Source: Galeopsis tetrahit
Lineage: Eukaryota > Streptophyta > Magnoliopsida > Lamiales > Lamiaceae
Direction of reading: 5' to 3'
Assembly: GCA_963675135.1 (NCBI GenBank)
Contig: OY776119.1
Span: 74,579,727-74,643,726, forward strand
Length of the DNA stretch: 64,000 nucleotides
Below are positions 37,214 through 48,071 of this stretch, piece by piece. The notes below the pieces were generated by a model. The model searched no databases. It was given only the letters and a program-made list of their open reading frames with translations, and had not been told where the DNA came from. The translations under genes and the position numbers were made by a program. Positions within the stretch are counted from its first letter, which is position 1. Each line of letters starts with the position of its first letter.

Positions 37214-38726
37214 CAAGGGCGGAGGATAGGTATGGCTAAAAAAAAATTATACATAAGAAATAAAATTTAAATTGCAGTTCAGCCAATTCGAACATTGGAC
37301 CTCTGAGGAAATAGGAAGAAGAGTTCATCTATTCGCAATCAATTCTGTTTTAAATTTTATAAAATACACGTGTATAGATCTTTATATAATTTAAAAAAAA
37401 TTAATTTAAATAAACAAACCCTAAACAAAACCCCCCAATTTCAAACCTAAAAAAATAATGGCGATTTAGTGCATCGATCTGCCATTGACGGCCACTCTGC
37501 AACCCGCGCCTCCTCTGCTAGTTGCCGCCGCCGTCCCCAACTTGGTTCACTAGGTAATTTGGAATTATTTCTTACCCCTCGATTGAATTGCTCCTCTGAT
37601 AAATTGATAATTGCCAGTACTACATATTTGGTAAGTGGGAGCTAAATTGCACTTGGAGATTGCACTTGGAGAGTCCTTAAAAAAATTTAGCTTGGACAGC
37701 TCCCACTTGGAGAGCTCTTCTAAAAGTTCTCCAAGGTCAAATATGTAGTAGTGTGCCGTCAGCTGCAAATTAATATTTCTTGAGCTTTTGCCATTACTCT
37801 GTTTTCAAGACTCAAGAGAGTATGATGTATATCATGTTTGTCTTGGTTAGTGCAGGCCAGCAACAAGCCATATATTGATATATACATATTATATTATTAG
37901 AAAATGTCAATATTTTAATTGTAAATGGCTTAGGTGTAGAGAGAACAATATTAATGTGTTCTGTTATAATTTATTTTTTGTTCTTTTAGTAAAATTTAAT
38001 TAATGTATTACTATGATAATGTGATTAATTGTGTTTTTAATTTCTGTAACAGGTAATGGATAATCAAGAAGCGAAGAGAGGGAAAAGTATTAAATCATTT
38101 TTATCAATTTCAAATGGAAGGAATCTACGGCAATAGATTCAAAGATGAGACGGGGAAACTTCTTAGACTTAGTGCTGCATTGGATCCCAAGGACAACTTT
38201 CGATTGTTTAACTAGGATCTTATTTATAATCTCGCCGACAAATTTTATCCTGATGATTTTACTAATCAAGAAATGATTCATCTGAGATTTGAATTGCAGC
38301 ACTACAAGTTTGATATTCCTTCTTAAGTGGGTTTTCAGAGTCTGTCAACTATTTCTAAACTATCTCAAAAGTTAGCCGAGACAAACAAGGTGCAAGTGTA
38401 TGGTTTGATTACTAGATTTATTCACCTTGTTTTGACACTTCTTGTTATCACTGCCACGATCGCACGAGCATTTTCAGCTATAAAGCATGTCAAGAGTGTT
38501 ATTCGAAATAAAATGGAGAGTGATTATTTATAAGATTCTATGGTCGTCTATATTGAAAGAGAATTATTTAAAGACATTGATCCTGATTCTATTATCTATG
38601 AATTCTATTGAATAAAGAATCGTAGGGCACAACTTATGTAAAAAAAAAAAACTACCTTAATTTTATGTATAGTATTTATTTTAGACTTTCAGCCCACCCA
38701 ATTTTTTTATTCTGCCTCCGCCCTTG
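37214..38726 (+). mobile_element. hAT element with internally deleted transposase, 1,513 bp
   Basis: The perfect 8-bp duplication GGTGGCAC lies at 37206-37213 and 38727-38734. Inverted ends are CAAGGGCGGAGG on both arms. It disrupts the gypsy gag between RAAAWW and CHLKKSS. Its interior keeps the first and last parts of a plus-strand transposase (next entry). Confidence 0.95.
38053..38611 (+). pseudogene. hAT transposase remnant (ZMYM1/TTF-type with C-terminal dimerisation domain)
   Basis: A short N-terminal piece (MDNQEAKRGKSIKSFLS) joins, in a shifted frame, to the C-terminal part: LLRLSAALDPKDNFRLFN, a stop, then NLADKFYPDDFTNQEMIHLR and, after another stop near 38325, the hAT dimerisation signature (TATIARAFSAIKHVKSVIRN) and VVYIERELF. 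In active relatives the dimerisation domain is at the extreme C-terminus and a zinc finger and RNase-H-like catalytic core lie between; both are missing. It is therefore a deletion derivative that could only move with an enzyme from elsewhere. Confidence 0.85.
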
Positions 38727-38734
38727 GGTGGCAC

Positions 38735-39201
38735 CACCATGCGGCTGCCCGGGCACGAAGTCTGGTCGCGACCAAGGCGATGCGGCGGTCAGGTGGTACT
38801 GTTTTGAAATCCAACAAATCCTCCATTGTGTAAAACCAATCCAAAAAAGCATCAGGGGAGCCGTCGCCAGCGAACTCCGGGATGTTAAGGCGGAAGCCCT
38901 GCTCCCAGCGAGAATCACGATTGGGGTGGGGGGGAGGGAGGGGCACGGTGGTGGCGATCTCGGGTTGCGAAGGGATTCTCCATGGTGAGGGTGGCTTCAC
39001 CATCGTCAGAATGATTCTGATCAGAGGCCCCGTCGCGCGGGGGTGGGTAGGCGATTGTTGTTTGCCGTCTAGGACCAAGGAGTCGATGCGGTTCAGAATC
39101 TGCGTGTGTTGTGTTTGCATCGCGGTCAAGGACTGGGTAAGAGCAGCCATTTGATCGCGTAGGGAAGTAATGTCATGGCGATCATCACGTCTGGGCGACA
39201 T
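38735..39201 (-). pseudogene. gypsy gag N-terminal part
   Basis: Starts at ATG 39199-39201 (MSPRRDDRHDITSLRDQ) with a short predicted coiled coil (MAALTQSLTAMQTQHTQILN). It then has the retrotransposon-gag signature (FRLNIPEFAGDGSPDAFLDW, DRRIALVATRLRARAAAWW). The frame stops at the hAT insertion and continues at 37205. An upstream in-frame ATG at 39240 lies inside the LTR and is less likely the start. Confidence 0.85.
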
Positions 39202-39234
39202 TGTGTGGTCCAGGAATTTACTTCGGATACCAAT

Positions 39235-39454
39235 TGACACATGGTGAACGTAGTGTTTAGGAAGATGAATGGGATGAACCCAGATTTGATTAATTCTGTC
39301 TTCAAAACTGCTGTCTCAAGTTTACAAATATTACAGATATATAATTAGGGATTTCTTGGAACAATTAAGGTCCATAAATTGAAATTAAATGACATTAATT
39401 TAAATAATTAATAAAGGATGACCGACTCTTCACTTTGCAATTGTTTCTCCATTA
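39235..39454 (-). repeat. gypsy 5' LTR, 220 bp
   Basis: Starts TGACACATGGTGAACG and ends CCATTA on the plus strand. Next to it inward, on the element's strand, is ATTGGTATCCGAAG, resembling the ATTGGTATCAGAGC primer-binding site (initiator Met tRNA) with changes. Confidence 0.9.
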
Positions 39455-39534
39455 CTTTATAAATGACCCCACAACATCTCATCATACTTCTAACTTACCT
39501 ACTTTATACATAAACTAATCAATATTTATTAAAA

Positions 39535-39782
39535 GGGTTGGTCTGCTATGGACTCGAGTGCATGTTGTGCACCCTATTCCATGTTGCACTTTTCAGTTTT
39601 ACTGACTTACACTTTTTGGTAAATAGTGTTGCACTTTTCAATTATTAAACTGTATAATAATATTTTTAGTAATAATTGAAAAGTGCAACATCATTTATCA
39701 AAAAGTGTAAGTCAGTAAAACTGAAAAGTGCAACATGGACTAGGGTGCACAACATGAACTCGAGTGCATACTAGATTTTACC
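39535..39782. mobile_element. foldback Mutator-type MITE, 248 bp (copy 3)
   Basis: The perfect 9-bp duplication TTATTAAAA lies at 39526-39534 and 39783-39791. Starts GGGTTGGTCTGCTATGGACT and ends AGATTTTACC. It folds along almost its whole length, like copy 2. Confidence 0.95.
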
Positions 39783-39835
39783 TTATTAAAATCCGTGTTC
39801 AGAGAAGTGAGCATTTTAAAATTGAACGGAGGGAG

Positions 39836-41528
39836 TAATATATTTTTTTTTTGCTATTTAATTTTTTAATGGATGAATCAAACTTTGTTTATTAAATAAA
39901 AATTGCACTAATTGCATTATTTTATGTTCACGAATTGTTCATTCTCATTTTTACTTACACTAAAACTATGTTAATTCTATTTAAATAGTTAATTTTTAAA
40001 TATTTTTTTCTATTTTATTAATAAAGTTAATGAGTTATAGACAATATTCTTTACTCTTTATCCTCATATTTACTTTATATATATAAAAAAAATGAATTAT
40101 TTTTAAAATTTATATATAGTTAAGGAGATACCCTTGAGGGAAATATAAAATAATTATTTAAATAAACATTACAAAAACAAATGAACTGGCATACAAAGTC
40201 TTGGTGAGCCACAGAAAAAAGGTAAAGTAGTAAAGCAGATGTGTGCCAAATAAAAGATAGGAGTAGGACTATGCGTACCCCAAATTCTCCTAAAAACTTC
40301 AATATACTTAAATATATTTTTTTTAAAATATTGATAAAACTTCTAAAATCATTTTATATTTAACAACATACTTATGTTTTGTATAAGTTATGGGTGTATC
40401 TTCTATGAAAAGATCATGAAAATTCACTTAAATATTAAAATCATGCTTTTCTTTATAAATTAACCTATTGTCTTAAATTCATGAATCATATAATTCGGTA
40501 AATGACACGTTGTCTCATGTATGATCGTTTCATATAATTTTTTATAATAAGTTATATTCCTTTCATTCCATAATTTCTTACACATGTGAAGTGACACACA
40601 AAATAAGTAAGAAAATTGAATTTAGCCTAGATTTTAAGGGTAATTTTGTAAACTTTTATATATAAAGTAAAGAAATGAGTTGATTTTTGTATATTTTTAA
40701 AAAAAGAAGTAATGATATTTGTATAAAATTGAGAATGTTGTGAAAATAAAATTTATAAATGATTTTCTATTTTAAGGGTGGAACGTCTGGAAAAGGAATG
40801 TGCTGTGAAACGGAGGGAGTAAGTTTTATTTGAAAAAAAAATCATCTTATTTTTCATCATTAAAATGGTATCAAATTTTAAATTTTATTAATGTTTTACA
40901 TCGAAATTTGAGAAAAAAAAAAAGAAAGAATAATATTTATAAGATATGTTATTTATTTTGAAGTTTTTGGTTTGTGAATTTGGGACGTTAATAGCCTATC
41001 CAAAGCAAAAAAGAGTATCCTTTAGTTGTGTGCCGACATCGGAAACCCAATCCGAGACCCATCATACATGAAAGTGATATTTTATTAAATATATTTTCAT
41101 TTAATTTTACCGACATCGGAAACACTATCCGTGACACATCATAAAGTATATTACTACGTGCCCTCCTAACATTAATAAAGGAGCTCCTCCCTTGGAACAA
41201 CGTAATTGGACACGATAATTTATACTTCCTTCTGTAAATACTTTCACACTTTCGTTTTCGAAATATTACACAATAACTTTCACAAAAATGAAAAATCTTT
41301 TATAAACTTTACCCTCACACTATTCTTAATTTTACACAAATATCACTACTTTTTCTCTCCACATACATAAAAATCAATTTATTTATTTACTTTATATATA
41401 AAGATTTATAAAATTATCCTTCAAAATTCTCACTAAATTCACTTTTTTTTATTTTGTATATCACTTCACATATAAAAGAAATAATGAGACTGAAACAATT
41501 TTAGGGTAATGCAAGTCCTTTTGAATTA
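39836..41528. other. AT-rich intergenic region with MITE remnants
   Basis: No gene is supported. 41010-41145 repeats CCGACATCGGAAAC(C/A)C twice, each followed by CCG(A/T)GAC(C/A)CATCAT about 90 bp apart. 41225-41490 looks like another old Stowaway-like repeat, but its ends could not be fixed. Confidence 0.45.
40557..40819. mobile_element. Stowaway-type MITE, 263 bp
   Basis: The right end on the other strand reads CTCCCTCCGTTTCACAG; the left end TTCCTTTCATTCCATAAT is a diverged partner. TA flanks both sides. Confidence 0.6.
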
Positions 41529-41790
41529 CTCCCTCCGTCCATGAAAAGTAGTCTCATTTGCCTTATATTTCTTGTCCACAAAATGTAGTCTCATACCCTT
41601 TATGAAAACTATCACCCTTCACCCATCACTTAATTACTCAAATTGTCATCAACTTTATTCACAAACAATCACTTTATTCACAATGGACCCCGCAATACCC
41701 TATAATACCCTTACTTTATCTACTTTATCTACATTTTTTTTAAAACATGTGCCCCACTCCCATGAGACTACTTTTCATGGGTGGTGGGAG
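41529..41790. mobile_element. Stowaway-type MITE, 262 bp
   Basis: Ends CTCCCTCCGTCCATGAAAAG and, on the other strand, CTCCCACCACCCATGAAAAG, followed on both arms by TAGTCTCAT. TA flanks both sides. Same subfamily as 6165-6417. It lies about 290 bp upstream of OEP16 copy B. Confidence 0.92.
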
Positions 41791-41986
41791 TAATATTATT
41801 GCTCTAAGAAAATTAATATTTCTATTACTTGTAAAAAATTATACTATTGTTGATTGCTTTAATATACTTTCCCGTTAAATAATAACTTCATATCTTGAAA
41901 ATAGAAATTTCTGATACTATATCTATTAATCTCTGTAAAAAAATAATTAAAAATTTGTAGTACGCATATGCATATGGTAGCTCCTC

Positions 41987-41993
41987 TATAAAA
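41987..41993 (+). promoter_or_regulatory. TATA box of OEP16 copy B
   Basis: TATAAAA lies 84-90 bp before the ATG at 42077, a fitting distance for a leader of about 55-60 bp. Confidence 0.6.
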
Positions 41994-42076
41994 GGGATTG
42001 TGTGATAGTTTGTTGTGCACTCATTTAGTGAGAAAGAGTAGGAATAAAGAATAGTAAGAAGGCAGAGTGTGATAAG

Positions 42077-43434
42077 ATGCCGACCAGTTCATTTTCCGCA
42101 TCAGTCTCTTCACCCAAAGTGGATGTAATGGTCGATTTGGGCAATCCATTTCTCAATCTCACCCTTGATGGTTTCTTGAAGATCGGCACTGTAACAACTA
42201 AATCACTCTCTTTCTATTTCTCTACTCATTATTACTACTGTAGATCAATCAATCATGCTTTTTCTTTTCTTTTTTTTGAAATTCTCAGGTGGCAGTTGTC
42301 AAAGTAGCTGCAGAGGAAACATATGATGTGCTTAAACGAGGTTCATTTCTCATTATTAATGCTTCTTTGTTACAGTAGTATATTGTATGTAGGTTATTAC
42401 TAGTGTTTATTCAAAGTTATAATTGGATCTTTTATTACATTGAGCTGCTCGTTTTAGTATTTTTCTTGTTGGACTTGATGTAGAATTTTATATGAAATGC
42501 AAGAGGGATATTTTTCCCTTGGAAGTACTATAACTGAAATGGGGGAAATTCTAGTCTTGACACAAATTTGGTTGCAACAAATTGCCAAGTTTTCCCTTTG
42601 AGTCATATAGATATCAGTTGAAGTTGAATTAGGGTTCATCACTAAATTTGGTGTTCATTGTTTTTGTTTTAATATCCGTTGTCTTTCCAACTGCAAACCG
42701 TTGTTAAAGACCTGGTTTTTTGGTTAACATTAGGAAAGCAATCTTCAAGAGAGCTAATTTTTTGACAAATTGATGACATTATATTACTATCAAATTGTGT
42801 ATGTTGGATGATCTTTGACATAGTGCTAGTTGCAAATTGCAGGGAGTCTTTCGAAGAACAACTTTGAACACTCGGTCAGAAACTTATCTCATTCCAATTA
42901 TTACTTCTCGACGCTTGTTCTTTCATAGCAATGTTTGTTTTCAATTGAGTATGAATCTAATGAATTTCTGCTGCTATTACAGCTGAAGAGAATGTGTAAA
43001 GAAGGGGCATATTGGGGTGAGAAAATAACACTTTCACTTGTGACACATTTGAAGAAGCAGGGATTTTCAAATAATAATCTCAATTTTTGTACTGGTATAA
43101 TGCAGGCATGGTAGCTGGACTCTACGTCGGAATGGAGTACGGAATGGAAAGAGTTCGTGGCACCAGAGACTGGGTAATACAATCTTGTACATTTCTCACT
43201 ATAATTAAGGAAGAAAATCAACTGTGAATGCCCATTCGTCTTGCGAAATAGAAGCGATTACTTGTATTTTAACGAAACTCGTTGCTTGTGCAGAAAAATG
43301 CAATGCTCGGGGGTGCATTGACTGGAGCACTTGTATCAGCAGTGAGCCACAACAACAGAGACAAGATTGTAGTGGGTGCCATAACTGGAGGTGCTGTTGC
43401 AACTGCTGCTGAATTTCTAAGTTATCTGTCCTGA
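42077..43434 (+). CDS. OEP16: OEP16-type plastid outer-envelope channel protein (copy B)
   Basis: Same family and predicted role as copy A: a four-helix PRAT-type channel of the plastid outer envelope linked to amino-acid passage. Six exons: 42077-42190, 42289-42340, 42843-42874, 42983-43016, 43106-43173 and 43294-43434, all GT-AG, giving 146 residues. The start MPTSSFSASVSSPKVDVMVD closely follows Arabidopsis OEP16-1, and no upstream in-frame ATG competes. Other recognisable parts are GNPFLNLTLDGFLKIG, SLSKNNFEHSLKRMCKEGAY, GLYVGMEYGMERVRGTRDW and NAMLGGALTGALVSAV. Introns are short (98-502 bp) compared with copy A. A TATA box is in place, and exon 3 keeps the SLSK form seen in the family, so this is the more conserved copy. 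The PPR gene lies tail to tail with it, 747 bp downstream. Confidence 0.93.
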
Positions 43435-43439
43435 TTTGA

Positions 43440-44181
43440 AAATTCAGACCATGTTTATTTCATTTTGTTTTGCTTTAAACCAGCAGGAAACATGTAATAA
43501 ATGAGAAACCAAACTCTAATCTACTCCATTTATTGCATCTTCCTAATTCAGACCATGTTTATTTAATTTGTTTTGCTTTAAACAAAGTTGCATAGGCCAA
43601 ACATCGGTAGTTGGACGGATTGGCACCGCTTAGCGCCTTGACCACCTAGGTAGGGACTAGTCCGCCGCCTTATTATTTTTTAAATATTTTACCAAATTCT
43701 CAAGCAATAAATACGAAATCTTAATTTAACAAAAGTAGAGAATTGCAAAGAGGTCCCCAAAGAAATTAAACTTGTAAAAATAATGCCGAAAAATATAAAA
43801 ATGCAGTTTTCACCCCTTAAACGATATAATTTTGTCAAAATATATTATACATCATGGCAAAGCCACATGTTTTGCTCAGAGCGTCGATTTCACTTGAAAA
43901 AGTGTATTCGATCGCTCAAATTGGACTTTGACGCTGGGAAGTCCCAAAAAAAAAAAAGCCTAGTCCGAAATCGTTAGGCAGGCGGTAGATCGGGGACTAG
44001 CGCCTAGGTCGGTCTAGGTGCCGACTTTTGCAACAGAGGCTTTAAACCAGCAGGAAACATGTAATAAAGGAGAAGCCTAACACTAATCTGATCCATTTAT
44101 TGTATCTTCCAAATTGGACAGCAGAGTATTGCAACAATTATAGTCTTGATAGCTGTAAAAACGAAGGTACATCGATAACTA
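43440..44181. repeat. duplicated OEP16-B 3' region split by a hAT element
   Basis: The segment from TTCAGACCATGTTTAT through GCTTTAAACCAGCAGGAAAC to CATTTATTG(C/T)ATCTTCC occurs twice: 43445-43549 and 43550-43582 plus 44039-44110. The second copy is interrupted at GCTTTAAA by the hAT element. The remainder, to the PPR stop, is 3' non-coding sequence. Confidence 0.8.
43583..44038. mobile_element. small hAT-type element, 456 bp
   Basis: The perfect 8-bp duplication GCTTTAAA lies at 43575-43582 and 44039-44046. Ends CAAAGTTGCATAGGCC and, on the other strand, CTCTGTTGCAAAAGTCGG are imperfect inverted repeats sharing GTTGCA. Subterminal CCTAGG-type motifs occur on both arms. There is no ORF of note. 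Confidence 0.85.
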
Positions 44182-46029
44182 TCAAGGTCGAAACTGTTCA
44201 ACGAGCTTAATCAAGCTATACGTCTCAGAATCCGGCCTACACCCTCCCAAAATCATCCTCCTAAGAAGATTAGGCTCATAAACCTTGGCCTTAACATACA
44301 CCTTAATTAATGCATTATACACAAAAGTATACCTACTATACTTAGCTTCCTTCAATTCTTCAAACAACTTTTCAACATTCTCAACATCACCATTCTCAGC
44401 AAATGCCTCCACAATCGAAAACGTAGTTTCTAACCACGGTGTTGATCTCCTAACCTTGTTGCTCGTTGCAAATCCTGTCCCTAATTCAAGAGTTCTAACA
44501 CCTTCCTTCATCAGCCCTGCTTTCACACAACCAAGTGCAAGATGCCTAAATGTAATAGAATTCGGTTTGCACCCACTTTTCTCCATCTCTTTGTACAGCC
44601 CAGTGGCTTTGGTAATCAACCCATTCCTACAATACCCACTAATCATCGAATTAAACTGCTCGGTTGATTTCAATCCCTTTCTTGATACCATCTCATCCCA
44701 CAAATCCTCTGCTCGATCAAGATTTCCTATCCGACCAAAGGCTTCAATTGCTAGCAAGAAACTCTTACCCCTAACATAAGGTAGTTCTTGAATTTTCCTC
44801 CATGTTCTTTCCAACTCTTTCTGATTCCCCAAATATCCATACAATTTCACAAGAATGTCCAACGTTGACCAGTTATTTCCCGTCATGGACTCGTTGATAG
44901 CCTCAACATAAGCCTCACACGCAGTGTACAGCCTAGCTACAGCATTTGCAACAGCCAAAATGCAGTAAGTTACCTCATTTGGTTCAACCATCATTCGCTT
45001 CATATCACCAAAAACTTTCACTAAACCTTCACCATTGTGTTCATTAGCCTCTATCTTTAACAAGATATTATATGTAGACACATGGGGGGTCACTTTATCA
45101 GCTCTCATCTGAGTTAAGATTTTTGGTATTGCTTTTTGGCGAGATGGGGTGGAATGAAGTATAATGAGGCGGTTGAAAGCTAGGTAAGAAATCGGGTGCC
45201 CCAACTCCCTCATCTTCTTCATGTACGAGACTGAAAGCCTTATCAATCCTCTGTCCAAACATCCAAGCACGAGATTGTTGTAAAGCAGCTCGTTTTGAAA
45301 CTCGGGTGGGATTCGTGAGAACAGGGTCTCTCCTTGTGCCACCCCATGAAGCTTCATGGTGAATTCTAGCAAGTAGGAGTAATCTAGTTCTTTTAGCTTG
45401 TACGGCCTCTCCCTTATCACCCACTCCAACACCTGATTATAATATAACGAAATCTTGAAATTGTATATCTTATTAAAGTGACAACTTGGCCCAATTTCAC
45501 AAATCTTGCAACTAATCAAACAAAAGATCAGCAGAAAAATCTTAAATGAGTTGAAACAACAAAAGATATAAAGGGCTGAGAATGGAAATAAAACACCGAA
45601 AATGAACAATGCTGCTCATTTTTAAAATTCAGTGAAGCATTTCATCAAACAGGTAGAGGGCATAGCATTGAATGACTGCTGACTGACCTCGAGAGCCCTT
45701 TTAGTGGATTTGAGGCGTCGTAAACGGTTGATAGTGTGGAAGATGTCGCCTCTGTGGACGGGTAAGCCATCGCCCATCCAGCTCTGGAAGGCGGAGGCGA
45801 CGGACTCGCCTCTGTATAACTTCTCAATCCTGGAGCTTAAACTCTTTGCTTCATCTACTTTGGCTTCTTTTCCGATTTCTGCAGGGATTATTGCAGATTC
45901 AGGTGAATTTTGGGTGCAAAAGGTAGGGAGATTGATGGGGGGAAAAGAGGAGATGCTAAATGTTCGACGTATTGCTCCAAAGACACTACTACTATGTTGG
46001 TGAAGCACAAAGGCAGCAGCGACTCTCAT
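44182..46029 (-). CDS. mitochondrial pentatricopeptide repeat (PPR) protein, At1g07590-like
   Basis: PPR proteins bind organelle RNA and act in its processing or translation. Two exons on the minus strand, 46029-45688 and 45432-44182, are joined by a 255-bp intron (donor GAG|GTCAGT, acceptor ATCAG|GTG, phase 0), giving 530 residues. The N-terminus (MRVAAAFVLHQHSSSVFGAIRRTFS) is rich in Arg, Ser and Ala without acidic residues, as in mitochondrial presequences. Then come RGESVASAFQSWMGDGLPVH and a series of about nine PPR-like helical pairs; phrases such as TPHVSTYNILLKIEANEHN, EQFNSMISGYCRNGLI and KPNSITFRHLALGC are typical of P-class PPRs. No DYW or E domain follows. From memory the protein matches Arabidopsis At1g07590 over its whole length. 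Its exact RNA target is unknown. The open frame running upstream of 45432 into the intron is not coding. Antisense ORFs here are shadows. Confidence 0.93.
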
Positions 46030-46416
46030 GCTTAGTCGTTGCTGGAAATGGAATATCTCTTTTTAAATCGTTTTTCTACTCTCCAAATTTTAAATTTGTG
46101 AGTTGGTAAATCAAACCGGTCAAATTACCTTCCAAGAATCGTTTTCAAAGTTAAATTGAAAAATTCGATCAGAATCGATATATATGAAAGTAAAAAAAAA
46201 GTGATAATTGGTAGAACCGATTTTTTTTCTTTTTCGGGAATTTGTGAGTTGATAAATCATTTTAACAGTTTGATTGTCAATCCAACCGGTTGGATCGACA
46301 ACCAATGTTCTATTCAATTTGATTGTCGGCCCGATTATAAAATCACTAGGTATTATACTATTATGTAAACAAATTTCATTGTGCATATAGATTTATTTAA
46401 GAATATAAATCTTAAT
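46030..46416. other. upstream region of the PPR gene
   Basis: AT-rich with repeated AACCGGTTGGATCGACA-like and (T/C)GATTGTC phrases. It is the likely promoter region of the minus-strand PPR gene; no clear TATA box is seen. Confidence 0.4.
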
Positions 46417-48071
46417 TCTATATATTTACAAACTTTTTTAAGGACACATGTCACATTCACACCACCCCCACCTCAACCTCTCTCCTCTAAATTCTCTCAT
46501 TTCAAAATTCCTCTACTCTCATTCATTTCACTTTTTTCCTTTAATCTTAACCATTCATTTAGAGGTTTAATCTTTAACCATTAAATCTTAATTCAATCTC
46601 CTATTTAAAGGAGCCTATGTCTTTCATTTTATACCATTCACTAATTTTCCTCAAGCATTTCTCAAGCCTATGTATGGTGTTTCTCCCGAGAGGGCTCCAT
46701 CAATTTTAATAGTGGAGGATGTTGAAACTTTAGTGACTTATTTTTTACTTATGGTGTTTCTACGAGAGGGCTCCATCAGTTTCAATGGAGGAGGATACTG
46801 AAGCTTTGGTGCGATCGGAGGCTTCTTTACGGAAATGGAATTTTTCAGGCTGATCATAGTTTTTCTCTAAGTTTCTCTTTATTTTCTGTTGTTTTTACCT
46901 TCAAACTTTTTAGATGATTTATCATCTGTTTTATCTTGAATCATTTGTTTTACCTTCAAGATGTACCTTTAAGATGTGTACCATTTATTTTCTCCTATCA
47001 AAAAAAGAAAAAATTTACGCATATGATTTATGATAAAATAATTTAATGAACAACGTTTATTAAAGAAAAAATTACGCTTATAAAAAATATATAAACAACC
47101 ACTCCCTTAATTCATGCCACAATTATACAACAAAATCACTCCCTTTAATTTAATTTGCACTTTTATTGTTGAATTTTAAAGTTTGACGTTATTAATTTAT
47201 TTGTTATGTATTTTTTAATTTAATATATCTATTTTTGAGTTCTTTGCACATAATTAATTCATATTCAATATATAATTTAAAGTTTTTAATTTGGTACAAT
47301 CACAAAGAACGTAAGAGTGAAAAGTTTCACTTTTAAATAGTTAAAGTGGGAGTATATCTCTCTAATAATAATCAATCAAATTTAACAAATTACTTACGGA
47401 CATTCACATATTTTTATCCATTTAATTTTAATCTGATAGTTTTTTACCACTATTTAATTTTTTCACTTTAGTTGCAAGATTATATGTCATATTAGAAATT
47501 TTATTTTATGTTCGGTGTAATTCAGCTGAAATATTAATTGTGTTGAATGTAAAAAAGTAACATTAAGTATTTATTTGAATGAATCTAAATTCTCTTTCAA
47601 TCAAGAATATTGAAATTTTGAATTATGTATGTCAATTATGAGTTTAATAGTAATTCCATCAAGTTCAAATATATCTTTTTAAATATTGAGCATAAATTTC
47701 GAGCTAACGTTAAATGTGAACACTTATCATCTTTAATCAATATATAAATAATTAAATTAAATGCAATGAAAACAATTCTTTTAATAAGGATTAATTAATA
47801 ATTTTTATATGCATTAAATTTGTTTTACTGAATACCAATTTTTATTCCTAAACTATATTTATATTTTGAAATTATATCAACAATTAATTTTGGAGCAACC
47901 AACCTATGATACTTCCCTAAAATTTATATTTACGAGAAATTGAGTTGTGCAGGCGAAATTTTCAAAAGACGTCATACACTATCAACATTGGTATGGTTGT
48001 TAGATTATAATTAGTGTGAATTAATATAGATATATAATATATTGATACTAATCATTGATTATGATATATTA
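46417..48071 (+). mobile_element. Helitron 5' region (second copy) and AT-rich flank
   Basis: From TCTATATATTTACAAAC at 46417 the sequence follows 17033-17260: GACACATGTCAC, CTCTCTCCTCTAAATTC, CATTAAATCTTAATTCAATC and a TATA-containing hairpin (46598-46613). No Helitron 3' end is found before the copia insertion at 48072, and the base before the 5' end is T rather than A. 46674-46808 contains two copies of a TATGGTGTTTCT...GAGAGGGCTCCATCA unit about 77 bp apart. The remainder is AT-rich with no gene. Confidence 0.45.

Larger units (their letters stand above)
29724..39454 (-). mobile_element. degenerate Ty3/gypsy retrotransposon with nested insertions
   Basis: Two 220-bp LTRs (29724-29943 and 39235-39454) are flanked by the 5-bp duplication CTTTA (29719-29723 and 39455-39459). 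Domain order on the minus strand is gag, CCHC knuckle, protease, reverse transcriptase, RNase H, integrase, the Ty3/gypsy order. Two insertions interrupt it: a hAT element in gag (37214-38726) and an unclassified repeat in RNase H (31434-34834) that itself holds a solo LTR. Stops and frame changes make it inactive. The LTRs differ at about 18 of 220 positions by eye, so it is old relative to the copia element. Confidence 0.93.
28642..39835. mobile_element. Stowaway-type MITE split by an 11-kb transposon nest
   Basis: The left arm (from 28642: CACTCCGTCCAATTTTATAA) and the right end (other strand from 39835: CTCCCTCCGTTCAATTTTAA) are inverted partners. Remaining pieces are 28642-28686, 29613-29723, 39455-39534 and 39783-39835, about 290 bp in total. 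The breaks are a hAT element, a gypsy element and a foldback MITE, each with its own target duplication. TA is kept on the right; the left flank is altered. Confidence 0.8.

Noticed and set aside
44285..44779. 164-residue plus-strand ORF
   Set aside because: It is the antisense shadow of the PPR coding sequence.
45433..45609. Extending PPR exon 2 upstream to the ATG at 45609
   Set aside because: The added 59 residues are hydrophobic and AT-driven. A good acceptor at 45433 joins in phase to exon 1, and the joined protein matches the known PPR family.
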